Below, one piece after another: positions 38,272 through 50,108 of a DNA stretch of 64,000 nucleotides. Below the pieces are notes generated by a model. That model saw nothing but the letters and a program-made list of their open reading frames with translations. It was not told where the DNA came from and made no database searches. Each line of letters opens with the position of its first letter. Positions within the stretch are counted from its first letter, which is position 1. A program made the translations under genes and the position numbers. The stretch spans positions 1 to 64,000 of the forward strand of contig JASEFA010000011.1 of NCBI GenBank assembly GCA_030019365.1, given 5' to 3'. The stretch comes from Bacillota bacterium. Its GTDB lineage: Bacteria > Bacillota > Sulfobacillia > JACIYH01.

Positions 38272-40701
38272 TCAGGAGGCCACGTCGCCGTCGATGAGGG
38301 CGAGGGCCGCCACCTCGTCGCCCTCCTCCAGCCGCATCACGGCCACCCCCTGCGCCTCGCGCCCCTGCAGGGGGATGTCATCCATCTTCACCCGAATGAC
38401 GATGCCGTGGGCGGACATGAGCAGGGCCTGGTCGCGGGGCCCCGCCATGCGGATACCGACCACGGGACCGTTGCGGCGGCCCACCCGTACCGCCCGCACG
38501 CCCTTGCCCCCGCGGTGGTGGACGCTGAACTCCTCCAGGGGAACCCTCTTACCCATGCCACGGGCGTTCACCACCAGCAGGGAAGCCCCCTTGCGGTACG
38601 CCGCCAGGGACACCACCCGGTCCTCTCCCTCCAGCCTGATGCCGGTGACGCCCCGGGCCATGCGACCCATGGGGCGGACGTCCGTCTCGGGGAAGCGGAG
38701 CAGCTGGCCCTGCCGGGTGGCCAGGAAGATCTCGTCTTCCCCGCCCGTCAGGCGCACACCCACCAGCTCGTCCTCCTCCTCCAGTTGCAGGGCCCACATG
38801 CCCGTGCGACGGGCGGTGGCAAACTCACTCAGCGCGGTCTTCTTGACCAGACCCCGACGGGTGGCGAAGAACAGGAAGCGGTCGTCGGTGAACTCCCGCA
38901 CCGGGATCAGAGACGCCACCTCCTCATCCGCGGCCACGCCGCACAGGGCCGACACCAGTTGCCCCTTAGCGGTGCGGCTCCCCTCCGGCACCTCGTGCAC
39001 GCGCACCCGGTACATGCGCCCCCGGTTGGTGAAGAGGAGCAGGTGATCCAGGGTGGACGCCACCGTGAGGGCTCCCACGGAGTCATCCTCCCGCGTGGCG
39101 GTGCCGATCACGCCCCTGCCCCCGCGGCGCTGGCTGCGGTAGGCCTCCAGGGGCTGGCGCTTGATGTAACCGTCCCGGGTGAGGGTGATCACCACTTCCT
39201 GATCGGGCACCAGTTCCTCCAGGGTGGGCTCGTCGGGGACCGGCACGATGCGGGTGCGGCGGGGGTCGGCGTGGCGCTCCTTCACATCCAGGAGCTCCTT
39301 GCGGATGATGCGGTACACCATGGCCTCGTCCGCCAGCACCGCCCGGTAGTACTCGATGTCCTTGAGCAGGCCCTGGTACTCCTCCTCTATCTTGTTCCGT
39401 TCCAGGGCCACCAATCGCTGCAGCCGCATATCCAGGATGGCATCGGCCTGCTTCTCGGTGAGACCGAACTTCTGCATGAGGCCGCTGCGGGCCTTCTCGA
39501 CCGTGGGGGAGCTCCGGATCAGGCGGATGACCTCGTCCAGGTGGGCCAGGGCGATGCGCAATCCCTCCAGGATGTGGGCCCTGGCTTCGGCCCGGGCCAG
39601 GTCGTGCCGGGTGCGCCGGACCACCACCTCTCTCTGGTGGTCCAGGTAGTGGCGCACCATGTCCCGCAGGGTGAGGACCTCGGGGATGCCGTTGACCAGG
39701 GCCAGCATGATCACGCCCAGGCTCTGCTGGAGGGAGGTGCGGCGATAGAGCCGGTTGAGGATCACCTGGGGGGAGGCGTCGCGGCGCAACTCGATCACCA
39801 CGCGCATCCCCTGGCGGTCGGTCTCGTCGCGCAGGTCCACGATCCCCTCGATTTCCCTCTCGCGCACCAGCTCGGCGATCTTCTCCACCAGGCGGGCCTT
39901 GTTCACCTGGTAGGGCAGCTCGGTCACCACCAGCCGCACCCGCCCGCCGGCAGCGCTTTCCACCTTCACCTGGGCGCGCATGGTGATGAGCCCGCGGCCG
40001 GTGGTATACGCCTCCCGGATACCGTCGGTGCCCAGGATGAGGGCCCCCGTGGGAAAGTCCGGGCCGGGGATGTGCTCCATCAACTCTTCGCTGGTGATGT
40101 CGGGGCGCTCGATCATGGCCAGCACCCCGTCGATGACCTCACCCAGGTTGTGGGGCGGGATGTTGGTGGCCATGCCCACCGCGATCCCCGCGGAGCCGTT
40201 CACCAGCAGGTTGGGGGAACGCGCCGGCAGCACCAGGGGCTCCCGGTACTCGCCGTCGAAGTTGTCGCCGAAGTCGACGGTTTCCTTCTGGATGTCGGCC
40301 AGCATCTCCATGGCCAGCGGGGTAAGGCGGGCCTCTGTGTACCGCATGGCCGCCGGAGGATCGCCGTCCACGCTGCCGTAGTTCCCCTGCCCGTCCACCA
40401 GGGGGTAGCGGGCGGCAAAATCCTGGGCCATGCGCACCAGGGTCTCGTACACGGGCTGGTCGCCGTGGGGGTGGTACTTCCCCAGCACCTCGCCCACCAC
40501 CCGGGCGCACTTCTTGTAGGGCTTGCCTGGCTCCAGCCCCATCTCGTACATGGCCCACAGGATGCGGCGCTGCGCGGGCTTGAGCCCATCGCGCACATCG
40601 GGCAGCGCCCGGCTCACGATGACGCTCATGGAGTAGTCGATGTAGGAGCGCTGCATCTCGTCTTCGATGGGGATGGGGATCACTTTGCCCACTGCCGCCA
40701 A
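38272..40701 (-). CDS. gyrA: DNA gyrase subunit A
   Basis: Breakage-reunion subunit, about 809 residues. Catalytic Tyr in [10 protein letters not shown] near 121, GyrA box QRRGGRG, six C-terminal beta-pinwheel repeats. The helix that determines quinolone response reads [12 protein letters not shown]: Gln82 and Pro83 where E. coli has Ser83 and Ala84, and Glu86 for Asp87. Start: I prefer the TTG at 40701 because AGGAG lies 8 bases upstream and the product then aligns with other GyrA N-termini; the GTG at 40719 has no ribosome site. Follows gyrB after an 87-base gap. Confidence 0.95.
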   Translation of the reverse strand: MAAVGKVIPIPIEDEMQRSYIDYSMSVIVSRALPDVRDGLKPAQRRILWAMYEMGLEPGKPYKKCARVVGEVLGKYHPHGDQPVYETLVRMAQDFAARYPLVDGQGNYGSVDGDPPAAMRYTEARLTPLAMEMLADIQKETVDFGDNFDGEYREPLVLPARSPNLLVNGSAGIAVGMATNIPPHNLGEVIDGVLAMIERPDITSEELMEHIPGPDFPTGALILGTDGIREAYTTGRGLITMRAQVKVESAAGGRVRLVVTELPYQVNKARLVEKIAELVREREIEGIVDLRDETDRQGMRVVIELRRDASPQVILNRLYRRTSLQQSLGVIMLALVNGIPEVLTLRDMVRHYLDHQREVVVRRTRHDLARAEARAHILEGLRIALAHLDEVIRLIRSSPTVEKARSGLMQKFGLTEKQADAILDMRLQRLVALERNKIEEEYQGLLKDIEYYRAVLADEAMVYRIIRKELLDVKERHADPRRTRIVPVPDEPTLEELVPDQEVVITLTRDGYIKRQPLEAYRSQRRGGRGVIGTATREDDSVGALTVASTLDHLLLFTNRGRMYRVRVHEVPEGSRTAKGQLVSALCGVAADEEVASLIPVREFTDDRFLFFATRRGLVKKTALSEFATARRTGMWALQLEEEDELVGVRLTGGEDEIFLATRQGQLLRFPETDVRPMGRMARGVTGIRLEGEDRVVSLAAYRKGASLLVVNARGMGKRVPLEEFSVHHRGGKGVRAVRVGRRNGPVVGIRMAGPRDQALLMSAHGIVIRVKMDDIPLQGREAQGVAVMRLEEGDEVAALALIDGDVAS

Positions 40702-40788
40702 AGGTCTCACTCCTATCACGCCAACGGTCCTGGCCGGTTACGATTCTGCCGGGGTGCCTTCGCCGCACCGTCCCGGGGCGCGTAAGGG

Positions 40789-42997
<2,209 letters not shown>

Positions 42998-43009
42998 CGG
43001 CAATCACCC

Positions 43010-43993
43010 CTACCTTATGTTTTGCCGATGCGTGGGTCGGCTCGCAGCCCACACGGGAAACAGATCGCCCAGGGCTCTCTTCATCTCTTCTTCGCTGATA
43101 CCGGCCGGAGGCAGGCCGGCCGCGAGCAGAACCAGTTCCTGCGCCCGTGCCCGCCAGCGCGTCCAGTCGGCCTGCCCACCGGCAGCCAGGAGCCCGGCCG
43201 CCTCCTGCCGCAAATCGCTGCGCATCGAAGCTGCGGCCGCAGCACGTGCCACCCTTATCTCCGCCGCGCGTAAACCGGGGAGCTTCGTGCCCAGGTCCTG
43301 TTCTGACATCCACGGGGAGGCGTGGAGGACCCGGGCGGCTTGCTGCACCCGGGGCCCGGCTCCGCCTCTCTGGCAGGTACCGCACAGGAACGGAATCCCC
43401 TCCCCACTCAGGTCGCTGCCAGACTCGCTGCGGCTCTCTCCCGGGTCGGCCAGCAGCCCGCACAGGGGGCAACGTTTCCACCCCCGGGCCTCCAGTTCCT
43501 GCCGGCGCCGGGCCGCCGCGGCCCGCACCAGCAACCACCGCCTGACGGCGTCACCTCCGAGGGCGGCCTCCAGGGCCTGCCCCTCCTCCTCCCACCCCGC
43601 CCCCAATACCGCCGGCTCGGCGTCGGCGCTTCTGCACCCCTGTCCGGCGGTGTTTCTCGCTTCACCCTGCCCGGCCCGGCGGGAACCGCCCAGGGTCGGG
43701 TCCACAGCAAAACGGATCTCCCGGATGACCTCGTCACCCAGCCGGGCGTTCAGCCTGGCCATTAGCTGAATGCGCATGAGGGACAGTTCCTGGGCCCAGG
43801 TGGAGCTGGATACGCTGACCAGCAGTAGCCCCCGCCGGGCCAGTACGGGACGGGTGTTGCGGGCCGCCGGAGCGCCCACTACCTCCGCCCACACCACCAG
43901 GGCCATCCGCTCGCGCACGCCCCGGAAAAGACCCATGCGTTTCAGGGTGCGTTCCAGAGTCACTCCCAGTTGCTCTACACCGCGTCTGGCCAC
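43010..43993 (-). CDS. DciA (DUF721) domain protein with a C-terminal zinc-ribbon extension
   Basis: 327 residues. The first 95 or so are a DUF721/DciA domain (LGVTLERTLKRMGL, VVWAEVVGAPAARNTRP, LLLVSVSSSTWAQELSLM), the replicative-helicase loader family common beside recF. The rest is unusual: a linker, then two CxxC pairs (Cys175/178 and Cys204/207), and a helical C-terminal segment ending in EEEMKRALGDLFPVW. The normal family length is 90-180 residues. The extension may bind zinc and nucleic acid. Its first 19 bases overlap the end of recF. Confidence 0.8.
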   Translation of the reverse strand: MARRGVEQLGVTLERTLKRMGLFRGVRERMALVVWAEVVGAPAARNTRPVLARRGLLLVSVSSSTWAQELSLMRIQLMARLNARLGDEVIREIRFAVDPTLGGSRRAGQGEARNTAGQGCRSADAEPAVLGAGWEEEGQALEAALGGDAVRRWLLVRAAAARRRQELEARGWKRCPLCGLLADPGESRSESGSDLSGEGIPFLCGTCQRGGAGPRVQQAARVLHASPWMSEQDLGTKLPGLRAAEIRVARAAAAASMRSDLRQEAAGLLAAGGQADWTRWRARAQELVLLAAGLPPAGISEEEMKRALGDLFPVWAASRPTHRQNIR

Positions 43994-45177
43994 GGATCAC
44001 CGCCTCCATCCCTGCCTGGGAGGTCGCCATCCAAACTGCGCCCGGGTGGGACTTCGTCCTCCCCCCGCGCTGACACCTGCCCCTCCGCCACCCGGAAGTA
44101 ATGGGCGACCCTGCCCGGCCACGAGGGAAGGCGATCCGGGGCCACACAAGTAAGGAACACCTGGGTCGATGCGGGGAGCCCAGCAGTCAGGGACTGCTGG
44201 CGCCTTTGGTCCAGTTCGGCGAAGACGTCGTCCAGGAGCAGCACGGGTTCGCCCCCCACCCTCTGGCGAAGCAGGGCAAACTGGGCCAGGCGGGCAGCCA
44301 GGGCCACGGACCGCTGCTCGCCCCTCGAGCCGTACTGGCGGACCTCGCGGCCGTCCACCGTGAACCAGACGGAATCGCGGTGGGGGCCGGCCAGGGTGAC
44401 CCCGTACCTGATCTCCTCGCGGCGCCGCCTGGCCAGTTCCTGGCGCAGGGAGCGCTCCCACACTACGGGGTCGGCGGACCCGGCAGAGTCCGGCATCTCC
44501 GTCAGGGCGGGCACCCAGGCCATGGCGGCAGCGCCTTCGGCCAGATCGCGGTAGCACCGCTCCAGGAGGGGGTTGAGGGCGTCGAGCACCTGGCTGCGCG
44601 CGCTCCAGAGTTGGCCGGCCAGCTCTCCCATCTCCTCGTCCCAGGCCTCCAGCAACTCCCCCCGCAGGTGCCGGGCCTGTGCCTCCCTCAGAAGCTCGTT
44701 GCGCTGTTCCAGCGCCCTGGCATAGCGACCCAGGACCTTCTGGTAGGCGGGCTGCACCTGCCCCGCCACCTGATCCAGGAACCGACGCCTGAGGGCTGGC
44801 TGCCCGGAAGCAAGTTCCAGGTCTTCCGGAGCAAAGAGCACCAGGGGCAGGATCAGCGCCGCGGTGCGGGCTGGCGCGGCCGCCTCGGGGGTGCTGATGA
44901 CACAGCCGCGTTGGGGCTGATACGTAGCCCTCAGCCAGGGGGCCACCGTCCCCCGGAGGTCCGCGCGGATGATGAACTCAGCGCCTCCCCTGGTGAGGAG
45001 GTCGGCATCGTGAGGGGTGCGGTGGGAGCGCCCGGCCGAAAGGAAGTACAGGGCTTCCAGCAGGTTGGTCTTGCCTGCACCATTGGCTCCGTAAAAGATG
45101 TTGATGCCCGGCCCGGGCTGGAGTTCCAGGGCCGCGAAGTTGCGAAAAGAGGACAGGAAGAGCCGGGTTACCTGCAC
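43975..45177 (-). CDS. recF: DNA replication and repair protein RecF
   Basis: SMC-like ATPase for gap repair, 400 residues. Walker A YGANGAGKTNLLEALYFLS, signature YGSRGEQRSVALAARLAQ, Walker B PVLLLDDVFAELD. C-terminal 40 residues are non-conserved and acidic/Gly-rich. GTG 45177; overlaps the S4 protein stop by 10 bases. Confidence 0.95.
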   Translation of the reverse strand: MQVTRLFLSSFRNFAALELQPGPGINIFYGANGAGKTNLLEALYFLSAGRSHRTPHDADLLTRGGAEFIIRADLRGTVAPWLRATYQPQRGCVISTPEAAAPARTAALILPLVLFAPEDLELASGQPALRRRFLDQVAGQVQPAYQKVLGRYARALEQRNELLREAQARHLRGELLEAWDEEMGELAGQLWSARSQVLDALNPLLERCYRDLAEGAAAMAWVPALTEMPDSAGSADPVVWERSLRQELARRRREEIRYGVTLAGPHRDSVWFTVDGREVRQYGSRGEQRSVALAARLAQFALLRQRVGGEPVLLLDDVFAELDQRRQQSLTAGLPASTQVFLTCVAPDRLPSWPGRVAHYFRVAEGQVSARGEDEVPPGRSLDGDLPGRDGGGDPWPDAV

Positions 45178-45410
45178 TGCCCCTGGGGGGATCCCACCCG
45201 CCACCTCCCCCGTCCCTTCACTTCCACGAGATCGCCGGGGGCCAGCAGGCGCGATCTCCTGGTCTCCACCCGGTCGTTGACCAGGACCTGACCTCCCCGC
45301 ACCAGGAGCTTGGCCTGCCCCCCGGTCGGGGCGGCCCCGCACCACTTGAGGAAGCTATCCAGCGCAATGGTCGGTGTCAGTATGGGTACCTGCCGCCCGC
45401 CTTCACCCAC
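45168..45410 (-). CDS. yaaA: S4-domain RNA-binding protein YaaA
   Basis: 80 residues: LDSFLKWCGAAPTGGQAKLL, RGGQVLVNDRVETRRSRLL and PGDLVEVKGRGRW make a complete S4 RNA-binding fold. Between dnaN and recF as in B. subtilis. GTG start with GGGGGAAG upstream. A 13-base direct repeat (GCCTTCACCCACG type) surrounds the start, 45400-45442. Confidence 0.88.
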   Translation of the reverse strand: MGEGGRQVPILTPTIALDSFLKWCGAAPTGGQAKLLVRGGQVLVNDRVETRRSRLLAPGDLVEVKGRGRWRVGSPQGQCR

Positions 45411-45452
45411 GGCGCTTCCCCCTTGTACCGGCCTTCACCCACGACACTTCCC

Positions 45453-46556
45453 TCACTGCCGCAAGGGCAGCACGTAGTAACCGTACTGGGTCGAATCGGC
45501 CTCCCGCACCAGGCACACCGACTGGGTCCCGGAGGCCGCGAAGAGCATCTGCTCTCCCTCCAGGGCCTCGACGCCGTCCAAAAGGAGGTTGGCGTTGAAG
45601 GCGACCTCGAGGGGTTTCCCGTCTATCTGTGCCTCCACTTCCTCCTCCGCCCGTCCCACGGCAGGAGAGCTGGCCGCCACCAGGACACGCCCCTCCCCTA
45701 TCTGGAGCCTGACGACAGGAAAGCCATCCCGGGAAAGGAGGGCGGTCCGCTCGCAGGCTCCACGAAAGGCGGCGCGATCCATGCGCACCTGGCATATATA
45801 CTGCCTCGGCATCACCTGCCGGTAGTCGGGGTAGGGGCTGGCCAGCAGGCGGCACACCAGCACTGCCGCCCGCCATTCGAGCCAGACATGGCTTGGACCC
45901 ACCCGGACGGTCAGCTCTCGTTCGCCGCCGGGCATACGCAGGAGTTGCTGCATGGCCCGAGCCGGGACCACCATGCTGGTCCGCCCTTCGGACAGGGTGA
46001 TCGCGTCCACCTCCCGGTAAGCCAGCCTGGTACCGTCGGTGGCCACCAGCCGAAGGACATCGCTCCCCGCTTCCCACAACACTCCCGTGAGGGCAGGACG
46101 CGACATGTCCTGGGCCGCCGCGAACACCGTCTGCCGGCACCAGACCCTGATCTGGTCGTCGGGCACCCTCACGCCGGCATCCCCAGGAGTTGGGGGCAAC
46201 TCGGGGTAAGAGGAGGGGTCGTAGCCGTTGATCTCGTAACGCCCGCGGCCCGACAGCACGGTGGCCACGAAAGACGCGGGATCTGTCTGCAGGGCGAGTT
46301 CTGGCTCCGTGATGTGGCGAACGATGTCGAAGAAGTAGCGGTAAGGGAGAACGGCGTTGCCCGCCTCTTCGACAACGGCGGCGAGGGAGATGCGCATGGC
46401 CATGTCGAGGTCGGTGGTGATGACCGACAGGGTGCCATCTTCCTGCGCCTGCAGGAGAACGGACGACAGGATGGGCACGGTGGTGCGCCCGGGCACGGCG
46501 TGGCCGGCCACGGACAGCGCTGTTGCGAGTTCGGAGGGTCTGATGGTGAGGCGCAT
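45453..46556 (-). CDS. dnaN: DNA polymerase III sliding clamp (beta)
   Basis: 367 residues, three clamp domains: begins MRLTIRPSELATALSVAGHA, GRTTVPILSSVLL, AMRISLAAVVEEAG, LRLVATDGTRLAYRE, and ends YYVLPLR. Follows dnaA after a 195-base gap that carries part of oriC. Confidence 0.96.
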   Translation of the reverse strand: MRLTIRPSELATALSVAGHAVPGRTTVPILSSVLLQAQEDGTLSVITTDLDMAMRISLAAVVEEAGNAVLPYRYFFDIVRHITEPELALQTDPASFVATVLSGRGRYEINGYDPSSYPELPPTPGDAGVRVPDDQIRVWCRQTVFAAAQDMSRPALTGVLWEAGSDVLRLVATDGTRLAYREVDAITLSEGRTSMVVPARAMQQLLRMPGGERELTVRVGPSHVWLEWRAAVLVCRLLASPYPDYRQVMPRQYICQVRMDRAAFRGACERTALLSRDGFPVVRLQIGEGRVLVAASSPAVGRAEEEVEAQIDGKPLEVAFNANLLLDGVEALEGEQMLFAASGTQSVCLVREADSTQYGYYVLPLRQ

Positions 46557-46751
46557 GTTCTTGCCTCCCTGGGGTTAGGTGGGTCCGGGAACGAGGGTTA
46601 GATATGAGCCGTAGTAGTCGTCGGGGTTGTGTATACTGTGGATAACTCGGTGAACAACTTGATACGTGCGGGTTTACGGCTGGGGAAAACCTGTGAGGAT
46701 GTCGAGGCGAGGGTGGGGTTTGTCGACAGGGGGGAGCGGGAGGGGGACTTA
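46557..46751 (-). other. oriC: oriC, dnaA-dnaN intergenic part with DnaA boxes and trio-like element
   Basis: Minus-strand order: a perfect DnaA box TTATCCACA (46637-46645), an adjacent box-like GTATACACA (46628-46636), GC-rich ACCCCG, then GACGACTACTACGG (46609-46622), followed by more AT-containing CTCATATCTAA. This is the order box - GC cluster - DnaA-trios - unwinding site described for B. subtilis. Further degenerate boxes (TTATCAACT at 46749, TTGTCCACC at 46769) run into the dnaA 3' end. Confidence 0.7.
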
Positions 46752-48164
46752 TCAACTGCTATCCCCAGGTTGTCCACCGTTCTCCTGGGGATGACGTTGG
46801 GAGACCGCCTGGGCGCGCAGACGTTCGGTGAGAGCGGCGACGCTGGCGGCCAGGTCCCGGTCTTCCTGCATCTGCCGGGATATCTTGTCGCAAGCGTGCA
46901 GCACGGTGGTATGGTCGCGGCCGCCGAACTCCTCGCCGATGCGCGGGAGGGAGAGGTCGGTCAGTTCGCGGCAGAGGTACATGGCTACCTGGCGGGGGAA
47001 GGCTACCGCCTGGGTGCGCTTCTTGGCTGTGAGGTCGGCGGGTCGGATGCCGTAGTAGTCGCAGACTGCCTGCTGGATGGTGGCGGGCGTTATCTTTTGG
47101 GAGCGCTCGTTGGGGGAAAGGTCGCGCAGCACCGTTTCCGCCATGGAGATGGTGATGGGCAGCCGGTTGAGGGAGGCGAAGGCGACTGTGCGGATGAGGG
47201 CGCCCTCGAGCTGGCGGATGTTACTTTCGATCTGGGTGGCGATATAGAGCATGACGTCGTTCGGCACGGAAAAGCCCTCGATCTGGGCTTTCTTGCGCAG
47301 GATGGCTACGCGCGTTTCCAGGTCGGGGGGCTGAATGTCTGAGGTGAGGCCCCACTCGAACCGGGAACGCAGCCGTTCTTCCAGGGTGGGGATGTCACGG
47401 GGGGGCCGGTCGCTGGAGACGACGATCTGCTTGGAGGCTTCGTAGAGGGTGTTGAAGGTGTGGAAGAACTCTTCCTGGGTGCGCTCCTTGCCGGCGATGA
47501 ACTGGATGTCGTCGATGAGCAGGACGTCTACGGCCCGGTACCGGCTGCGGAACTGGGCGGTGGTTGCGTCGCGGATGGCATCGATGAGATGGTTGCCGAA
47601 TGCCTCGGCGGATATGTAGAGGATGCGCAGGCGGGGGAACCCGGCCGTGACGAGGTGGCCGATGGCGTGCATGAGGTGGGTCTTCCCCAGGCCTACGCCG
47701 CCGTAGAGGAAGAGGGGGTTGTAGACGCGGCCGGGGGATTCGGCTACGGCCTGGCAGGCGGCGTGGGCAAACCGGTTGCAGTTGCCCACGACGAAGGTAT
47801 CGAAAGTGTACTTGGGGTTCAGGCGGGACGACCCGTCCTCTCCCGGCTGAGCCGGGCGGGGGGAGGCGGGGGTGGGGGCGGGGTCGGGAGCCGGGGCGGC
47901 GGCCTGGTGGCCTGTGTCGGGCACGATCAGTTCCAGTTGCAGGGGCCTGGAGGCGGCCTGCGAGAGCGCCCGGCAAATCGGGGTCCGGTACCGGGGCCGT
48001 ATGTAGTCACGGGTGAACTCGTTGGGGGCCGCCAGCACCACGGTATCGTCGGCCATAGCCAGGGGGACGAGGGGCTTGATGAAGCGCTCGATGGTGGGTG
48101 AGCCGAACTCGCGCTCCAGGAGGGAGAGCGCACGATCCCAGAGTTGGTCCAGTTCGGGCGTCAC
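46752..48164 (-). CDS. dnaA: Chromosomal replication initiator DnaA
   Basis: 470 residues. Domain I (1-85), a Pro/Ala-rich linker (APAPDPAPTPASPRPAQPG), AAA+ domain III with Walker A GGVGLGKTHL and Walker B VLLIDDIQF, initiator-specific motif, and domain IV with the DnaA-box-binding helix signature GGRDHTTVLHAC. GTG 48164 with GGGGGG seven bases upstream. DnaA boxes lie on both sides of the gene, as in a bipartite Bacillus-type origin. Confidence 0.96.
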   Translation of the reverse strand: MTPELDQLWDRALSLLEREFGSPTIERFIKPLVPLAMADDTVVLAAPNEFTRDYIRPRYRTPICRALSQAASRPLQLELIVPDTGHQAAAPAPDPAPTPASPRPAQPGEDGSSRLNPKYTFDTFVVGNCNRFAHAACQAVAESPGRVYNPLFLYGGVGLGKTHLMHAIGHLVTAGFPRLRILYISAEAFGNHLIDAIRDATTAQFRSRYRAVDVLLIDDIQFIAGKERTQEEFFHTFNTLYEASKQIVVSSDRPPRDIPTLEERLRSRFEWGLTSDIQPPDLETRVAILRKKAQIEGFSVPNDVMLYIATQIESNIRQLEGALIRTVAFASLNRLPITISMAETVLRDLSPNERSQKITPATIQQAVCDYYGIRPADLTAKKRTQAVAFPRQVAMYLCRELTDLSLPRIGEEFGGRDHTTVLHACDKISRQMQEDRDLAASVAALTERLRAQAVSQRHPQENGGQPGDSS

Positions 48165-48490
48165 GGTATCCCCCCCAAGGTATGGTCTGGTATCCCAGAG
48201 GTGTGCATATTGGCTATGAGGAACTGCATATGGGGCGCGGATGAGGTTTGCGGCACCTGGCCGGGGCCCAGGAGAGGAGCAGGGCTGCGCATAGCCTATC
48301 AACAGCTTGTCCCCAGGGTTATCCACAGCCTGTGTATAAGACAGTTACGCGGGGAGCCGAGTCGGGCTTCCCGCAACTCTTATCATAGCAAAAGGAGGGA
48401 CGGGCTGGCAAGGGGGTGAGGCCGGTTTCTCGGGGCTCGTCCCCGGTCGTCTGCGGGCGGGTAGCTGGCAGGGCCGTGGTGGCTCTCGCG
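48165..48490. other. oriC: oriC, part upstream of dnaA (DnaA-box cluster)
   Basis: Within 48296-48339: CTATCAACA, TTGTCCCCA (both two mismatches), a perfect TTATCCACA at 48319-48327, and on the other strand TTATACACA (48331-48339, one mismatch). The strand preference of genes reverses here. The rest of the gap up to the rpmH promoter shows no gene; I found no clear dnaA promoter. Confidence 0.75.
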
Positions 48491-48524
48491 CCCGTGCTGG
48501 CTTTCCGGGCCCGTGCTGGCTTTC
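48491..48524. repeat. 15-bp direct repeat abutting the rpmH promoter
   Basis: CCCGTGCTGGCTTTC at 48491-48505 and 48510-48524 (19-base period), ending one base before the -35 at 48526. Confidence 0.75.
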
Positions 48525-48525
48525 G

Positions 48526-48554
48526 TTGACACCCGGGGGGTGGTTCTTTATAAT
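48526..48554 (+). promoter_or_regulatory. rpmH promoter (perfect consensus)
   Basis: TTGACA (48526-48531), 17 bases, TATAAT (48549-48554). The strongest promoter match in the window; it drives the rightward rpmH-rnpA-yidC group. Confidence 0.9.
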
Positions 48555-48593
48555 GGCTTTGATTTTGGCCTGGAGAGGTCGGGAAGAACTACC

Positions 48594-48731
48594 GTGAAGA
48601 GAACGTATCAACCCAAGCGCCGGCATCGGCGCCGAGTGCATGGCTTTCTGCGGCGCATGCGGACCCCGGGGGGCAGGCGGGTGCTCGCCAGGAGAAGGGC
48701 CAGGGGTCGCAAGCGGGTGGGCGTCAGCTAG
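48594..48731 (+). CDS. rpmH: 50S ribosomal protein L34
   Basis: 45 residues, [20 protein letters not shown] and arginine-rich throughout. GTG start after GGGAAGA. The open frame upstream of the GTG includes the promoter and is not coding. Confidence 0.96.
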   Translation: MKRTYQPKRRHRRRVHGFLRRMRTPGGRRVLARRRARGRKRVGVS

Positions 48732-48743
48732 CGGCCGGCGACG

Positions 48744-49082
48744 ATGCTTCCCAGGCAGGAAAGGCTTACCCGCAACGGCGAATTCAGGGAAGTGCGCCGC
48801 CGGGGGCGGCGGTACACGGCGACGGGGCTGGTCGTCTATTTCCTGGCCGGCCGTGCGGTGGCAAGGGTCGGGTTCCGGATCCCCCGCCGGGTGGGCACGG
48901 CGGTGGTGCGCAACCGGGTGCGTCGGTTGCTGCGGGAGGCGTATCGCCAGCTACGGGCCGAGGCCTGCGCAGGGGACTATGTGGTGATAGCCCGGGAGGA
49001 ATCGGCCGGAATGGGTATTCTGGAGTTGAGGGAAGCCCTGCGCGAGGTACTGAAGAAGGCGGAGGCGGATGCCGGTAACTGA
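48744..49082 (+). CDS. rnpA: Ribonuclease P protein component
   Basis: 112 residues, the protein cofactor for 5' maturation of tRNAs. [37 protein letters not shown] (the RNR motif) and LLREAYRQL are diagnostic. 12 bases after rpmH. Confidence 0.95.
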   Translation: MLPRQERLTRNGEFREVRRRGRRYTATGLVVYFLAGRAVARVGFRIPRRVGTAVVRNRVRRLLREAYRQLRAEACAGDYVVIAREESAGMGILELREALREVLKKAEADAGN

Positions 49083-49341
49083 GATTTGGCGAAAGCATGT
49101 TCTGGTCCTGGCCGCCCGGGTGGAGATGGCGGCCCGGTGGATCGTGGTGGGCCTGATATGGCTGTACCGGGTGCTGGTCTCTCCGGTGCTGCCCGGCACC
49201 TGTCGGTTCCAGCCCAGTTGCTCCGTGTATGCGGAGCAGGCCGTCAAGCGTCACGGACTGATCAGGGGGGGCGTGCTCGCGGGCAGGAGGCTGTTCCGGT
49301 GTCACCCCTGGCATCCCGGGGGATATGATCCCGTGCCCTGA
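49069..49341 (+). CDS. yidD: Membrane protein insertion efficiency factor YidD
   Basis: 90 residues: [20 protein letters not shown] with [13 protein letters not shown], and [15 protein letters not shown] near the end. Helps YidC-dependent insertion. Starts inside the rnpA end (14-base overlap). A later in-frame ATG at 49126 is possible. Confidence 0.9.
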   Translation: MPVTEIWRKHVLVLAARVEMAARWIVVGLIWLYRVLVSPVLPGTCRFQPSCSVYAEQAVKRHGLIRGGVLAGRRLFRCHPWHPGGYDPVP

Positions 49342-49364
49342 ATGACGGGAGAGGGGGTAAGGGG

Positions 49365-50108
49365 TTGAAGTGGCTTGCTGACCTGCTGACCGAGGGCATA
49401 GCGCTCTTCTACTCGTGGACTGGCAGTTACGGGCTGGCCATCATCCTGCTCACGGTGGCGGTTCGCCTCATCCTGCTGCCGGTGGCGTGGAGCGGAGCCG
49501 TATCCACGGCGCGGATGCAGGCGCTGGGACCCGAGATGGAAGAGTTGCGCCGGCGGTATCGCAACGAGCCCCGGAAGTTGAACGAAGCCCAGCTGGAGCT
49601 GTGGCGACGACACGGAGTGAACCCGTTCGCCGGTTGCCTTTCCATGGTGATCGAATTCCCCGTGATCATCGCTCTCTTTCAAGCGCTCAGTCACTTGCAG
49701 TACGCGGGAGGGGCCTCGTTCCTCTGGGTTCCCCACCTGGCGCGGCCGGACCCCTACTACGTGTTGCCCACCCTGGCGGCCGCTGCCACTTACTGGCAGG
49801 CCCGGGTGTCGACGCCGCCATCGGCAGGCGGGGGGACGGGGATGATGCTCCTGAGTCTGGCGATGGGTCCGGCCATGATGTTTTATTTCACCGCGAGGTA
49901 CGGGGCGGGGCTGGGACTTTACTGGACCCTGAGCACGGCACTGCGGGCTTTGCAGCAGTACCTGACGCCGCAGGCCCGACGGGGTAGAGGGGGAGCGCCA
50001 GGTGAGGAGAATCGAGAAGAGGGGTCGCACGGTGGACGAGGCCGTGCAGGCGGCTCTCAAGGAACTGGGCGTGGGTCCGGACGAGGCCGAGGTGGAAGTG
50101 CTGGATGA
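49365..50108 (+). CDS. yidC: Membrane insertase YidC/Oxa1
   Basis: 247 residues, Gram-positive short form. Five hydrophobic segments: YGLAIILLTVAVRLILLPVA, then NPFAGCLSMVIEFPVIIALF and later ones; the conserved arginine lies in the first. Inserts membrane proteins. TTG start after GAGAGGGGG. No lipoprotein cysteine at the N-terminus. The basic, glycine-rich C-terminal tail (about 35 codons) overlaps the first 107 bases of jag in another frame. Confidence 0.9.
   Translation: MKWLADLLTEGIALFYSWTGSYGLAIILLTVAVRLILLPVAWSGAVSTARMQALGPEMEELRRRYRNEPRKLNEAQLELWRRHGVNPFAGCLSMVIEFPVIIALFQALSHLQYAGGASFLWVPHLARPDPYYVLPTLAAAATYWQARVSTPPSAGGGTGMMLLSLAMGPAMMFYFTARYGAGLGLYWTLSTALRALQQYLTPQARRGRGGAPGEENREEGSHGGRGRAGGSQGTGRGSGRGRGGSAG

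Noticed and set aside
38101-40785. 894-codon plus-strand frame opposite gyrA
   Set aside because: Antisense shadow of gyrA; His/Gln/Gly-rich without any recognisable domain.
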